Assembly (NCBI RefSeq): GCF_003353425.1
Contig: NZ_QRAO01000001.1
Coordinates: 868,001-932,000, forward strand
Source: Marinirhabdus gelatinilytica
GTDB lineage: Bacteria; Bacteroidota; Bacteroidia; Flavobacteriales; Flavobacteriaceae
Direction of reading: 5' to 3'
Length of the DNA stretch: 64,000 bases
The position numbers and the translations under genes were made by a program. The notes under the pieces were generated by a model. It did no database searches. It was given only the letters and a program-made list of their open reading frames with translations, and had not been told where the DNA came from. How positions within the stretch are numbered: position 1 is the stretch's first letter; the number at the start of each line of letters is the position of its first letter. Shown piece after piece: positions 43,726 to 51,584 of the stretch.

Positions 43726-44821
43726 CAACAAAAGTTTTGAAAAGGAATGGCTGAATGGCTTCCGTGCAAAAAAGGAACATAAGGGAATCGATGTAACCAT
43801 TCTGGAAAAAATGGTTCTCGCACTATCATTACTCGAACATTTAAAAGTTTCAGGACTCGATTTTGTTTTCAAAGGGGGAACATCACTTGTGCTTTTGCTA
43901 AAAGAAGGGAACCGATTTTCTATTGATATCGATATTATTTCGAGCGTTGAGCGTGATAAATTAGAAGAAATTTTGGATGCAGTTGTAGCCAATTCACATT
44001 TCAAAAAGCACGTGATTAATGAGCATAGAAGTTATAAGGAAGGTGTTCCAAAGGCACATTACACCTTTGAGTTCGAGTCGGTATATAATCCAAACGTTCC
44101 TGGAACCATTCTATTGGATATCCTTTTTGACAGTCCGCACTATCCAGAACTTATAGAATCGCCCATTGAAACACCTTGGCTGTCAATCGATGGAACTGCT
44201 ACAACGATTACTACGCCTTCGGTAAACGCTATTTGTGGCGATAAGCTAACAGCTTTTGCACCAGATACCATAGGCATACCATACTACAAAGGCGACCAGT
44301 TATTTGCAATGGAAATCTGCAAGCAATTGTTCGACTTGGGAAAACTTTTTGAAAATATTACTGATGTAGCAATGGTAAAGAAAAGTTTTTCAGCTTTCGC
44401 GAAAGCAGAACTATCCTATCGAAGTTCAGACAAGGATTTTAGTAAAAGGAAACTCAATGAAAAGGATGTGCTATGGGATTCCATAAATACCTGTGCTATT
44501 ATGGCAAGACGAGAACGTAACCCAACCGCTGAAAAGAAAAAGAAATTTGCAGATTTAAGCTCTGGCATACGAAGCTTTGGTAGCGCATTTTTAATGACAG
44601 GGAACTTTAGGATTGAAGAAGCATTGGCAGCTTCGGCCAAAGTAGCTTATTTGAATGCTATTATTCTACAAAAAGAGGATGTTGAAATAGAATATTATGA
44701 GAATCAGGATACAAAGGAATTGGTTATTAAAAATCCGGATTGGGCCTTTTTGAACAGATTAAAACGCCAACCCGATAAATCTATATTTTATTATTGGTAC
44801 AAGGCGGTAGAACTATTGTAA
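43718..44821 (+). CDS. AbiEii/AbiGii-type nucleotidyltransferase toxin
   Basis: 367 residues. The signature FKGGTSLVLL...RFSIDIDIIS near residues 51-73 gives the GGTS nucleotide-binding motif and DxD catalytic pair of AbiEii. C-terminal helical domain with LNEKDVLWDS. In known systems the toxin transfers nucleotides to tRNA or other targets and aborts phage infection. A palindrome lies at 44393-44406. Overlaps the antitoxin gene. Confidence 0.86.
   Translation: MINNKSFEKEWLNGFRAKKEHKGIDVTILEKMVLALSLLEHLKVSGLDFVFKGGTSLVLLLKEGNRFSIDIDIISSVERDKLEEILDAVVANSHFKKHVINEHRSYKEGVPKAHYTFEFESVYNPNVPGTILLDILFDSPHYPELIESPIETPWLSIDGTATTITTPSVNAICGDKLTAFAPDTIGIPYYKGDQLFAMEICKQLFDLGKLFENITDVAMVKKSFSAFAKAELSYRSSDKDFSKRKLNEKDVLWDSINTCAIMARRERNPTAEKKKKFADLSSGIRSFGSAFLMTGNFRIEEALAASAKVAYLNAIILQKEDVEIEYYENQDTKELVIKNPDWAFLNRLKRQPDKSIFYYWYKAVELL
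44393..44406. repeat. Highly iterated palindrome, copy 6
   Basis: GCTTTCGCGAAAGC inside the AbiEii-like gene, encoding AFAKA again, although the gene is cargo. Confidence 0.8.
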
Positions 44822-44831
44822 ATTAATGTGA

Positions 44832-46250
44832 ATGGAATTAAAGTATATTATAGAAACCTGTGTCGCTATCGACATCGCAATTTTGGGTATAGCATATCCT
44901 ATTATCGTGGATAAAATATCCAATATAGGCCACAAGTTTTCATCAAACTATCTGGCTAATGCTTTTGAAAATGAATTTCCGCAGACAAAACTTTTTGGGA
45001 TATTTCCCGGAAGGTCAAGAAGAATAACAGTATTTGAATGGGTTTTGTTCTTTACAATTGGCTCGTTTATATTCTTAATATTAGACCTTGAACCACTTTT
45101 TTGGAAGGATAGTTGGATGATGCAAAACTCAGCAAAACTTCTAACACTATTCTTAACAGTATCATTGGTTGTCATTTTTATTATTTGGTTAGATAAGGTT
45201 TCGCTGTACAATGGCAAGTCCACACGTTTGCTTACCTATATAATTTCCGAATACCGAAAGCTAAAAAAAGATCAAGATGATAAATACCATTTTAAGATTA
45301 TCAATGAACTTGCAATATTTGCCATTAGGACACAGGATAAAGGTTTAGAGGAAACATTGGTTAATTTCTACACGGAAGAATTCAATAATTACCGTGCTAA
45401 CTTCATTAGACCAAGAGAGGAAGAAAAACCTGATGGGTTTGAAAACTTTAAAGTTGAGTTTAATCACGAGTTTCATTATGGTATTAGGGAAATTATAAGA
45501 GAAGTTGCCAAAGGTAGAAATGAAGACTTACAAAGTCTCGAATATTTTGTTGTAAGTGGCGTATGGCTAATGGGACAAGGTATTTTTGAAACACCCATCT
45601 CAAATGACACCTATAAAGAACTTTGGCGCAATGTTGTACTCATATCAAACAATCCCAAGTTTGTAGGTAATTATTGGGGCACGGCACATCAATACTTTAA
45701 TTTTGGATTGCAACGAGTCTATGGCACAGATTACAATTTTGAGACTAAAAAATATGATAACCAGTCATTAATAGATAAAAGAGACAACGAAAGAAAACGT
45801 TTTTTTGAGTTTCACTTGGCATTAGGAGGCTTATTGATTTATCAGAAAAACTATGAAGCTCTTAAAACATTATTTACATACACACAACACCAGCCACCTA
45901 AATATGTTCTGCTGCCTAATAATATGACCGAGATTTTTACGTGGTTCAGTAGCTTTAAAGACGAGTTTGGGAGAGGTTATTACCCTATTGATTTATCATA
46001 CCCTTTCCCAGGATTGGATAATTTAGGAAACAGAAGGCGTGTTACATTCTACATCTGTCAGTATTTGACATTGCTTTTTCTAAGGCAGTTTACATTGCCA
46101 AAATACAATACCTACGACAATTTTACAGGACAACCTACATTACCTCAAGCCGAAGTGTTAGAACTATTACGATGGCAAGAATCCATAAATTATTTCAGGT
46201 TTTGTTTAAAAAAGGTGTTGAAAGATGAAAATCTCTTAAATACAATATGA
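44832..46250 (+). CDS. Unrecognised membrane protein, first gene of a three-gene operon
   Basis: 472 residues. Three hydrophobic segments in the first ~120 residues (IETCVAIDIAILGIAYPIIV; FEWVLFFTIGSFIFLILDL; LLTLFLTVSLVVIFIIWL), then a soluble ~350-residue part with KIINELAIFAIRTQDKGLEE, WLMGQGIF and YICQYLTLLFL. No catalytic motif. The membrane anchor plus large cytoplasmic part resembles effector subunits of defence systems, but no family is recognised. The next gene starts 1 nt after its stop. Confidence 0.65.
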   Translation: MELKYIIETCVAIDIAILGIAYPIIVDKISNIGHKFSSNYLANAFENEFPQTKLFGIFPGRSRRITVFEWVLFFTIGSFIFLILDLEPLFWKDSWMMQNSAKLLTLFLTVSLVVIFIIWLDKVSLYNGKSTRLLTYIISEYRKLKKDQDDKYHFKIINELAIFAIRTQDKGLEETLVNFYTEEFNNYRANFIRPREEEKPDGFENFKVEFNHEFHYGIREIIREVAKGRNEDLQSLEYFVVSGVWLMGQGIFETPISNDTYKELWRNVVLISNNPKFVGNYWGTAHQYFNFGLQRVYGTDYNFETKKYDNQSLIDKRDNERKRFFEFHLALGGLLIYQKNYEALKTLFTYTQHQPPKYVLLPNNMTEIFTWFSSFKDEFGRGYYPIDLSYPFPGLDNLGNRRRVTFYICQYLTLLFLRQFTLPKYNTYDNFTGQPTLPQAEVLELLRWQESINYFRFCLKKVLKDENLLNTI

Positions 46251-46251
46251 T

Positions 46252-47163
46252 ATGAAAAAGAAGGAGATGAAGAAGCTAAAAAAGAAGTCATCAAAATTTA
46301 TTGATGTTCTCGAGTCATCAATTGAAGAGGCTATTGAAGCTGCAAGATTAAATGCGGATATTGACTACGAAAAAGAATGGGAATTCTATGAAAAATCTAA
46401 AGATGCGATTGTTGGAGCATTAGAAAAGTTTGATAGTATTCAAAATTCAGAGAAGGATTTTGAAGGAGAGCCTACTATATCTTTCGGTGTAAACGGTACA
46501 ATGAATTTATTTCAAAAATCTGCATTTACAACTGGAGATATTCCACATCTAAATGCAGACACGATATTATCCCAGCAGATAGTTTACCAGAACATCAATT
46601 ATTATATTCCCAATGCGTTTTTATCGGCACGGAAAAAGAGGTATCTTCTTCGTAAAGAAGATTTGGTAAAAGGGATAGAAAAATTAGGTTTTGATGTGGA
46701 CAGAGATATTATGGTAGCAATGAATCTTAATATATATGGTATCGATGATTTCCAGAACATTGAGGAACATATTACCCGAGTTCCATCTACAGGACTCAAA
46801 AATGTACTGTTTGTTTTGCCGAAAGCCGATTTGCCTATCCTAAAACATAAAGAACTTGAGGATAGTGAACAGCAAGAACATCAATTGGGCATATTAGATG
46901 ATGATAGAAAAATCTATGGTTCTTTAATCGACCTAACACAAGATGCCAATGCGGGACATAGAGAAAAATGGAAAAATTCAAACATTGATTTTGCGACCGA
47001 TTTAAAAGTACAGCTAACTATAGCTTTTATTACTGAAGTTGTTTGGAAAGCCAATGCTAATGTAGTTCAAATTAATATTGAAACTTCATTAAAAGAACAG
47101 GGCATCGTAAATGAGCTGTCTGATATAGAGAAGTTAGTGCCAAAAAAGGAAACCAATGATTGA
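46252..47163 (+). CDS. Unrecognised soluble protein, second gene of the operon
   Basis: 303 residues. Lys-rich start (MKKKEMKKLKKKSSKF), an N-terminal helical acidic part (ESSIEEAIEAARLNADIDYEKEWEFYEKS), and an alpha/beta middle with NAFLSARKKRYLLRKEDL and NVLFVLPKADLPIL. No known motif seen. Its last 8 nt overlap the start of the UPF0489 gene, so the two products are probably made together. Confidence 0.65.
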   Translation: MKKKEMKKLKKKSSKFIDVLESSIEEAIEAARLNADIDYEKEWEFYEKSKDAIVGALEKFDSIQNSEKDFEGEPTISFGVNGTMNLFQKSAFTTGDIPHLNADTILSQQIVYQNINYYIPNAFLSARKKRYLLRKEDLVKGIEKLGFDVDRDIMVAMNLNIYGIDDFQNIEEHITRVPSTGLKNVLFVLPKADLPILKHKELEDSEQQEHQLGILDDDRKIYGSLIDLTQDANAGHREKWKNSNIDFATDLKVQLTIAFITEVVWKANANVVQINIETSLKEQGIVNELSDIEKLVPKKETND

Positions 47164-47932
47164 GTTCAGAAACCCTCATCATATAGAACCACCAGGCGTT
47201 TTGAGACAAATTCTATCTCATCCCGTAAATGACACAGAAGTTATTGAACTTGCAGTTTTTCAAGAACATCGTTACGCATTTTTCTATTGGAACAAATGGA
47301 TGCAAGACAACAAATCTAAGATTCCACCTTGTTTGGTTTCAATGGATTGGCATCAGGATTTATGCTATCCGTGTGAAACAGAAAGAGAATGGCTTGATAA
47401 ATTGGATTTGACAAGCGATGCAGAAGTCGCTTTGTTTTCTTGGGCCAAATTAGCTGGAAATAACGATGGGCATATTCTGTGTGCGGCATATCTTAACTTG
47501 ATTGGCGATATTTATGTGCATTGTAGGCAAGAAATGGAACCAAATACTTGGCAAGATGAAGAATTGATAGACACCTATGGCAACAAACACACCATCAAAA
47601 AATTCAAAACTTATGAAGGTCTTCAAGATGCGCTTTTGAAGTCGTCAGAGTCGTCCGTATTTTTTGATATTGACTTGGATTTCTTTTCAGTAAATAACGG
47701 CCTGAGTGATGGCTCGTTCGAATTCACGTATCTTCAAGAAGAAGAAATAAGAACGATGTTCGATAAAGACCATCCGCTAATAAGTTGGATTTTTGAGCGG
47801 ATAAAAGGGTTTACTATTGCAACAGAACCTGAACATTGTGGTGGGCTTTTAAAAAGTAACAAATTTCTTGACCTAATTAGTGACATTTATTTCAACCCAG
47901 AGTTGTTTGCCCCAAAATGCAATTGGAAATAG
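47156..47932 (+). CDS. UPF0489-family protein (arginase-fold-like), third gene of the operon
   Basis: 258 residues. SMDWHQDLCYP near residue 63 and FDIDLDFFSVN near residue 171 carry Asp/His and Asp-x-Asp patterns like the two metal-binding motifs of ureohydrolases (DxHxD and DxDxxD); ATEPEHCGG near the C-terminus may add a ligand. Some UPF0489 proteins are peptide arginases. Here the partners are two unknown proteins, not a RiPP precursor. Family call moderate; activity is inference. Confidence 0.65.
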   Translation: MIEFRNPHHIEPPGVLRQILSHPVNDTEVIELAVFQEHRYAFFYWNKWMQDNKSKIPPCLVSMDWHQDLCYPCETEREWLDKLDLTSDAEVALFSWAKLAGNNDGHILCAAYLNLIGDIYVHCRQEMEPNTWQDEELIDTYGNKHTIKKFKTYEGLQDALLKSSESSVFFDIDLDFFSVNNGLSDGSFEFTYLQEEEIRTMFDKDHPLISWIFERIKGFTIATEPEHCGGLLKSNKFLDLISDIYFNPELFAPKCNWK

Positions 47933-47951
47933 AAGCCAAAGTATTAATAAT

Positions 47952-48167
47952 CCACTCAGCACATTCCCCTACATTCCACGCTCGCCTGCTGAAAAAGCAG
48001 GCAACCGCTTCATTTGTTAAAAGAGCTTCATTACAAAGGTCTTGGACGCAATCCCCAATTTCAGCTTTCCATTCCGCTAAACCTTCCCAGTGCAACGCGA
48101 AGGAACATTTGTCTTGAGCGCAGTCGAAGGGCTACATTCCAGAGCCAAAATCGTGAATTAAGTCCGC
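47952..48167 (+). repeat. Dispersed intergenic repeat, copy R3 (interrupted)
   Basis: Full-length copy of R1 with the GCCTGCT...AGCAGGC hairpin. The second hairpin is broken by extra sequence with GAGCGCAGTCGAAGG, a word that recurs widely in Bacteroidota intergenic DNA. The rest of the gap 47933-48349 is leader copy 3. Confidence 0.7.
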
Positions 48168-48184
48168 CAAAAGTTGATAATATT

Positions 48185-48335
48185 CATACAATATATCAGC
48201 AATTTAAACTCGTAAAATACACCCATCAAAAGACTACGGCATAAAGCCACCACCTACACCAATCCTAATTTATTCCGTTTCCTTTTGAGCTGTGATTTTA
48301 ACTTCCGTTTGGGTACTGCTCAAATATTGTTTAAT
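48185..48335 (+). promoter_or_regulatory. Conserved leader, copy 3 (before small ORF and DUF932 gene 2)
   Basis: Matches copy 1 from ATACAATATATC onwards, with the same constant blocks and a different middle (ACCACCTACACCAATCCT). It ends 14 nt before the ATG at 48350. Confidence 0.7.
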
Positions 48336-48349
48336 AAAAATATACCATT

Positions 48350-48511
48350 ATGAAACGAGTATCCGAACAGTCTAAAATTTCGCTACAAGAAGCTGAAATG
48401 CATTATGAAAAAAGTAGTGAAAATTACAGCATTGATAGTGGCGAAGGCCATATAGCTTATTACCGAGATAAATATCCGCAGCATTATAAAATGCTATTAA
48501 ATAACGTTTAA
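48350..48511 (+). CDS. 53-residue small protein behind leader copy 3
   Basis: MKRVSEQSKISLQEAEMHYE...YYRDKYPQHYKMLLNNV. Soluble, charged. It follows the leader at the spacing seen for parB and DUF932 gene 1, and the DUF932 gene starts 17 nt after its stop, so it is the first gene of that transcript. Not recognised. Confidence 0.6.
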   Translation: MKRVSEQSKISLQEAEMHYEKSSENYSIDSGEGHIAYYRDKYPQHYKMLLNNV

Positions 48512-48528
48512 CCTAAAATTTAGAAGCT

Positions 48529-49365
48529 ATGTGTTTACAAAACTTGCAACAGGATGACATATTTATTCCATCAGAAATGAAATCCTTAAAATCTCTGACC
48601 CAGATGGAATCCCTTAAAGGGTTTGAAAATGCCATAATCTCAAATGGAAAAATTGTGAATGTTGTGTCTAACGATTACTGCCACATTCCAAATCAATTGT
48701 TCTTCAAGAAAGCTGAAGCAATCTTGGTTGAAGCTCAATTTGAATTTTACAAACGAACCGTAAATAGAAATGACAGGTCGTTCATAACAGAATTCATTTT
48801 TATCGATAAAAATCAATTTACAGTCAAGAATGAAAATGATTTGATATTGCCTATGCTTCGCTTCAAAAATTCGTATGACGGAAGTGAAATGACTTCAGGT
48901 CACTTTGGGTATTACAGGGAAGTATGTTCTAATGGTCTGCACATTTCAGAAGCGCAAATCGAATTTTCAATAAAGTACAATATAAACAACAGCGAGATGG
49001 TAATACCAAGACTGAAAAATTTATTAAATGAGTTTATGAACAACAATTTCTACAAAATTGCAGAGAAGTTTCACAAAATGAAGAACTATAGGGTTACTGA
49101 CACAAAGGAATTTGTAAAAGCTGTTTTAGACAAAACAAAATTGTTCAGATATGAATGTGGCGATGAAAATCGTGAGCTTTCCAAGTTATCCCTTGAAGTT
49201 ATCAGAGTCTTGAACTACGAAGCTCTACTGCTTGATGAAGTGCCTAATATGTGGTTGGGTTATAATGCATTCAATTCAACAATACACGAAACATTAGAGA
49301 AAAGCTTTAGTCAACAAGAACTGTTGGATAAGAAGTTGTTTGATATAATTTATGAAATGGTGTAA
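48529..49365 (+). CDS. DUF932 protein 2
   Basis: 278 residues, same length and clearly paralogous to the protein at 21986-22822 (MCLQNLQQDDIFIPSEMKSL; SYDGSEMTSGHFGYYREVCS; LWLGYNAFNSTIHE, given in part). The shared leader upstream and shared 26-bp element downstream show that the whole unit, not only the gene, was duplicated. Function unknown. Confidence 0.82.
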   Translation: MCLQNLQQDDIFIPSEMKSLKSLTQMESLKGFENAIISNGKIVNVVSNDYCHIPNQLFFKKAEAILVEAQFEFYKRTVNRNDRSFITEFIFIDKNQFTVKNENDLILPMLRFKNSYDGSEMTSGHFGYYREVCSNGLHISEAQIEFSIKYNINNSEMVIPRLKNLLNEFMNNNFYKIAEKFHKMKNYRVTDTKEFVKAVLDKTKLFRYECGDENRELSKLSLEVIRVLNYEALLLDEVPNMWLGYNAFNSTIHETLEKSFSQQELLDKKLFDIIYEMV

Positions 49366-49374
49366 TAATGATAA

Positions 49375-49400
49375 AGGTTTGTCCAGTACCTCAAACTGGA
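49375..49400 (+). repeat. 26-bp element after DUF932 gene 2
   Basis: Identical to 22832-22857; same position after the stop codon. Confidence 0.7.
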
Positions 49401-49434
49401 TGGCTGAACATATCGCGAACGATTACTTCTAATC

Positions 49435-49627
49435 CCACTCAGCACATTGCCCTACATTCCACGCTCGCCTGCTGAAAAAGCAGGCAACCACTTCATTCCG
49501 TGAAAAGAGCTTCACTACATATATCTTGGACACAATCCCCAATTTCAGCTTTCCATTCCGCTAACCCTTCCCGCTATGCTGGGAAGGAACACTACATTCC
49601 AGAGCCAAAATCGTGAATCAAGTCCGC
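49435..49627 (+). repeat. Dispersed intergenic repeat, copy R4
   Basis: Near-identical to R1, including both hairpins. It is the last copy and marks the boundary between cargo and the transfer region. Confidence 0.75.
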
Positions 49628-49648
49628 TTTTCTAATCGGAAAGCCATC

Positions 49649-49872
49649 GGCTTGATTTTCTTGACAGGATTTTCGGCACGGTCTTCTTGAGCCCTCACTC
49701 GAAAATCCTTAAAAATCAAACCGCTGTCTTACACATTTTAAGGGGTTTATAATGGATAAAGCCTTTGTTGTTTTTCGGGTCGTCGAAAAACAGGCACGAC
49801 ATAACCAATTCTAAAATAAACACAGCTACTTATCTCGCTTAACTGCCGGTACGCTCAAACGCAACTGCGTTT
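49649..49872 (+). other. Hairpin cluster upstream of ssb
   Basis: Three structures without a gene: a long imperfect hairpin with outer arms TTGATTTT (49652-49659)/AAAATCAA (49712-49719) and inner GGATTTTCG (49667-49675)/CGAAAATCC (49700-49708); GTTTTTCG (49770-49777)/CGAAAAAC (49784-49791); AAACGCA (49857-49863)/TGCGTTT (49866-49872). Position before ssb suggests an origin or single-strand start site; that is inference. The rest of 49873-50129 holds only a doubtful small frame. Confidence 0.5.
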
Positions 49873-50129
49873 AAAAGAATTGCTAATGCCCTTATGGAAC
49901 TTGTCAAGACTGCACAAGTTTTAGTGAAAAATAAGGTTTCTACTTCCTTGAAATCCGCCGAAAAAAGGCGAATTTACTACGTCGCAAACACACCTGATTT
50001 TACCCGAAAAGTCTTGACAAAACCCACTCTATCCATTGTGCGATGCACAGAAGAAAAGAACAAACACCCCTTAAAATTTAATCTGTTTTAAATCAATAGG
50101 GGAAATATAAATCACTTAAATATTTTATT

Positions 50130-50474
50130 ATGAGTACTATTAGAAATCACGTACAATTGATTGGAAACGTTGGACAAGAACCAACAGTTACGAACCTTGA
50201 AAGCGGTAAGAAAGTAGCCCGCTTCTCAATCGCTACAAACGAGTATTACAAAGACAGTAAAGGCGAAAAGCAAACGGACACCAACTGGCATACCGTTGTG
50301 GCTTGGGGCAAGACGGCTGAAATCGTTGAGAAATTTGTCGAAAAAGGCAAAGAAGTAGGAATTAAAGGGAAGCTAAAAACCCGAACCTATACCACCGATG
50401 ATGGTAACCAACGCTATGTAACGGAAGTTGTAGCCGATGAAATCCTATTACTTGGAAGCAAGAGCGACAAGTAA
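50130..50474 (+). CDS. ssb: Single-stranded DNA-binding protein
   Basis: 114 residues, the OB fold of SSB: MSTIRNHVQLIGNVGQEPTV, KVARFSIATNEYY, TNWHTVVAWGKTAEIVEKFVEKGKEVGIKGKL (given in part: TNWHTVVAWGKTAE). It lacks the long disordered tail and the acidic DDDxPF tip of chromosomal SSB; it ends LLLGSKSDK. Typical of element-borne SSB that coats transferred or replicating single strands. A terminator follows. Confidence 0.93.
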   Translation: MSTIRNHVQLIGNVGQEPTVTNLESGKKVARFSIATNEYYKDSKGEKQTDTNWHTVVAWGKTAEIVEKFVEKGKEVGIKGKLKTRTYTTDDGNQRYVTEVVADEILLLGSKSDK

Positions 50475-50485
50475 TCTTTAAAAAG

Positions 50486-50525
50486 AAAGAGGGCGCACCT
50501 GTCGAAAGTTTCGCCCTCTTTTTCA
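50486..50525 (+). terminator. Terminator after ssb
   Basis: Arms AAAGAGGGCG (50486-50495) and CGCCCTCTTT (50512-50521), 10 bp perfect, followed by T-rich sequence. Confidence 0.85.
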
Positions 50526-50552
50526 TTATTCACACATTTAAATATATGCACA

Positions 50553-50933
50553 ATGAAAGCACAAGTTAACGAAATAAAAGAGCGGTTGCAATATTTTACA
50601 GGAACAGAAATGTTCTACCAAATCCCATTATTAAGAACCCGATTTACGGACGGATTGAAATATTTATCAGAAGTCGCTGAATGTTTTTGGCTCATTACGG
50701 ACACGTCCGTAATTGCAAAAAGTCTGATGAACCGAAGCGAATTTATCACAATCGATTTTAAAAGATTGCCCGAAGAAAAACAGGATTATTCTGGTTATGA
50801 AGCTGAGATAATTTACAGCGACGGCAACGATAATATTTTGGAAAAACACGGTTACAGGGCAACCGATTTTCCACTCGATGAACTGCGGTTATTTTTTGTA
50901 AATGATACGCTGATGTTGCCAAGTGAATACTAA
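50553..50933 (+). CDS. DUF6876-like mobile-element protein
   Basis: 126 residues, soluble. Opening YFTGTEMFYQIPLLRTRFTDGLKYLSEVAEC (seen in parts: FTGTEMFYQ, FTDGLKYL) and WLITDTSV match small proteins common in Bacteroidota conjugative elements. Function unknown; lies between ssb and the mobilisation genes. Confidence 0.75.
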   Translation: MKAQVNEIKERLQYFTGTEMFYQIPLLRTRFTDGLKYLSEVAECFWLITDTSVIAKSLMNRSEFITIDFKRLPEEKQDYSGYEAEIIYSDGNDNILEKHGYRATDFPLDELRLFFVNDTLMLPSEY

Positions 50934-50944
50934 ATTTTGAAGTT

Positions 50945-51142
50945 ATGATTTACATTAAATTTCAAGATTTGAGCGAGGAAAAACAAGAGGAACTCTTACA
51001 AGTTTCGAGAGAACACGTTACACATATTTATGGGGAATCCATCCAAAAATATGTTGACGAAACTGGGGCAGATTATGATAGTTTGATAGATGAAGAAATG
51101 ATTAAGAATTTATACACTTATAACTTCGTTTTCAACATATAA
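50945..51142 (+). CDS. Small hypothetical element protein
   Basis: 65 residues, acidic and soluble: FQDLSEEKQEELLQVSREHV, then DETGADYDSLIDEEMI. It starts 11 nt after the preceding gene in the same direction. No family known; short but with a good context. Confidence 0.6.
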   Translation: MIYIKFQDLSEEKQEELLQVSREHVTHIYGESIQKYVDETGADYDSLIDEEMIKNLYTYNFVFNI

Positions 51143-51379
51143 TTTCCCAATGATAATTTTAAAACACCTCTAAATTTTAGAGGTGTTTTTCTATGTAATT
51201 AATATATAATCAATAAAAAAACGTATCTTTATTTCGCTGAAATTCAGCATTCAAATTTAAGTAGGGTTATCCACTTTTCGACTTTCGCCGATAACCGTAC
51301 ACATCGAAAAACAACATATCGGAAAATCATTTTCCCTGAAAATGGCAATCGGCTCTTTAGCCGGATTGTATGGATTTTT

Positions 51380-51564
51380 GTCACGCTTACGCGTGACGAA
51401 AAGGAATAGCAAGAGGGTAACGGGCTGCGCCGCGTTACATATTCCATTTTCATTTTAATCTATTGATTTTTAAGTACTTAAAAATAAAGTAGATATAAAA
51501 AACCCATCGATTTGCGTCAAATGGTCTTGAAACACCAGTAAACAGGGATGGATTTACGTCAAAT
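51380..51564 (+). other. oriT-like region upstream of the mobilisation genes
   Basis: In the 442-nt gap 51143-51584: hairpin GTCACGC-TTAC-GCGTGAC (51380-51397); hairpin GTAACG (51417-51422)/CGTTAC (51433-51438) with inner GGC/GCC; and two 17-bp direct repeats, ATCGATTTGCGTCAAAT (51506-51522) and ATGGATTTACGTCAAAT (51548-51564), 42 nt apart. Position beside the relaxase gene is where oriT is expected. No nick site is identified. Confidence 0.5.
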
Positions 51565-51584
51565 CTTTAAAAAAGCGAAAGGAA

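Noticed and set aside
47917-48244. Two + strand frames of 66 and 76 residues over repeat R3
   Set aside because: They run through the intergenic repeat and the leader and are not kept in the other repeat copies.
38738-49627. R1-R4 as integron attC sites
   Set aside because: No integrase and no recognisable attC core (GTTRRRY/RYYYAAC) at the ends; the units between are large and have own promoters.
49894-50091. 65-residue frame before ssb
   Set aside because: Low-quality composition, no motif, overlaps the hairpin-rich non-coding region, and no fitting start signal; kept out of the gene list.
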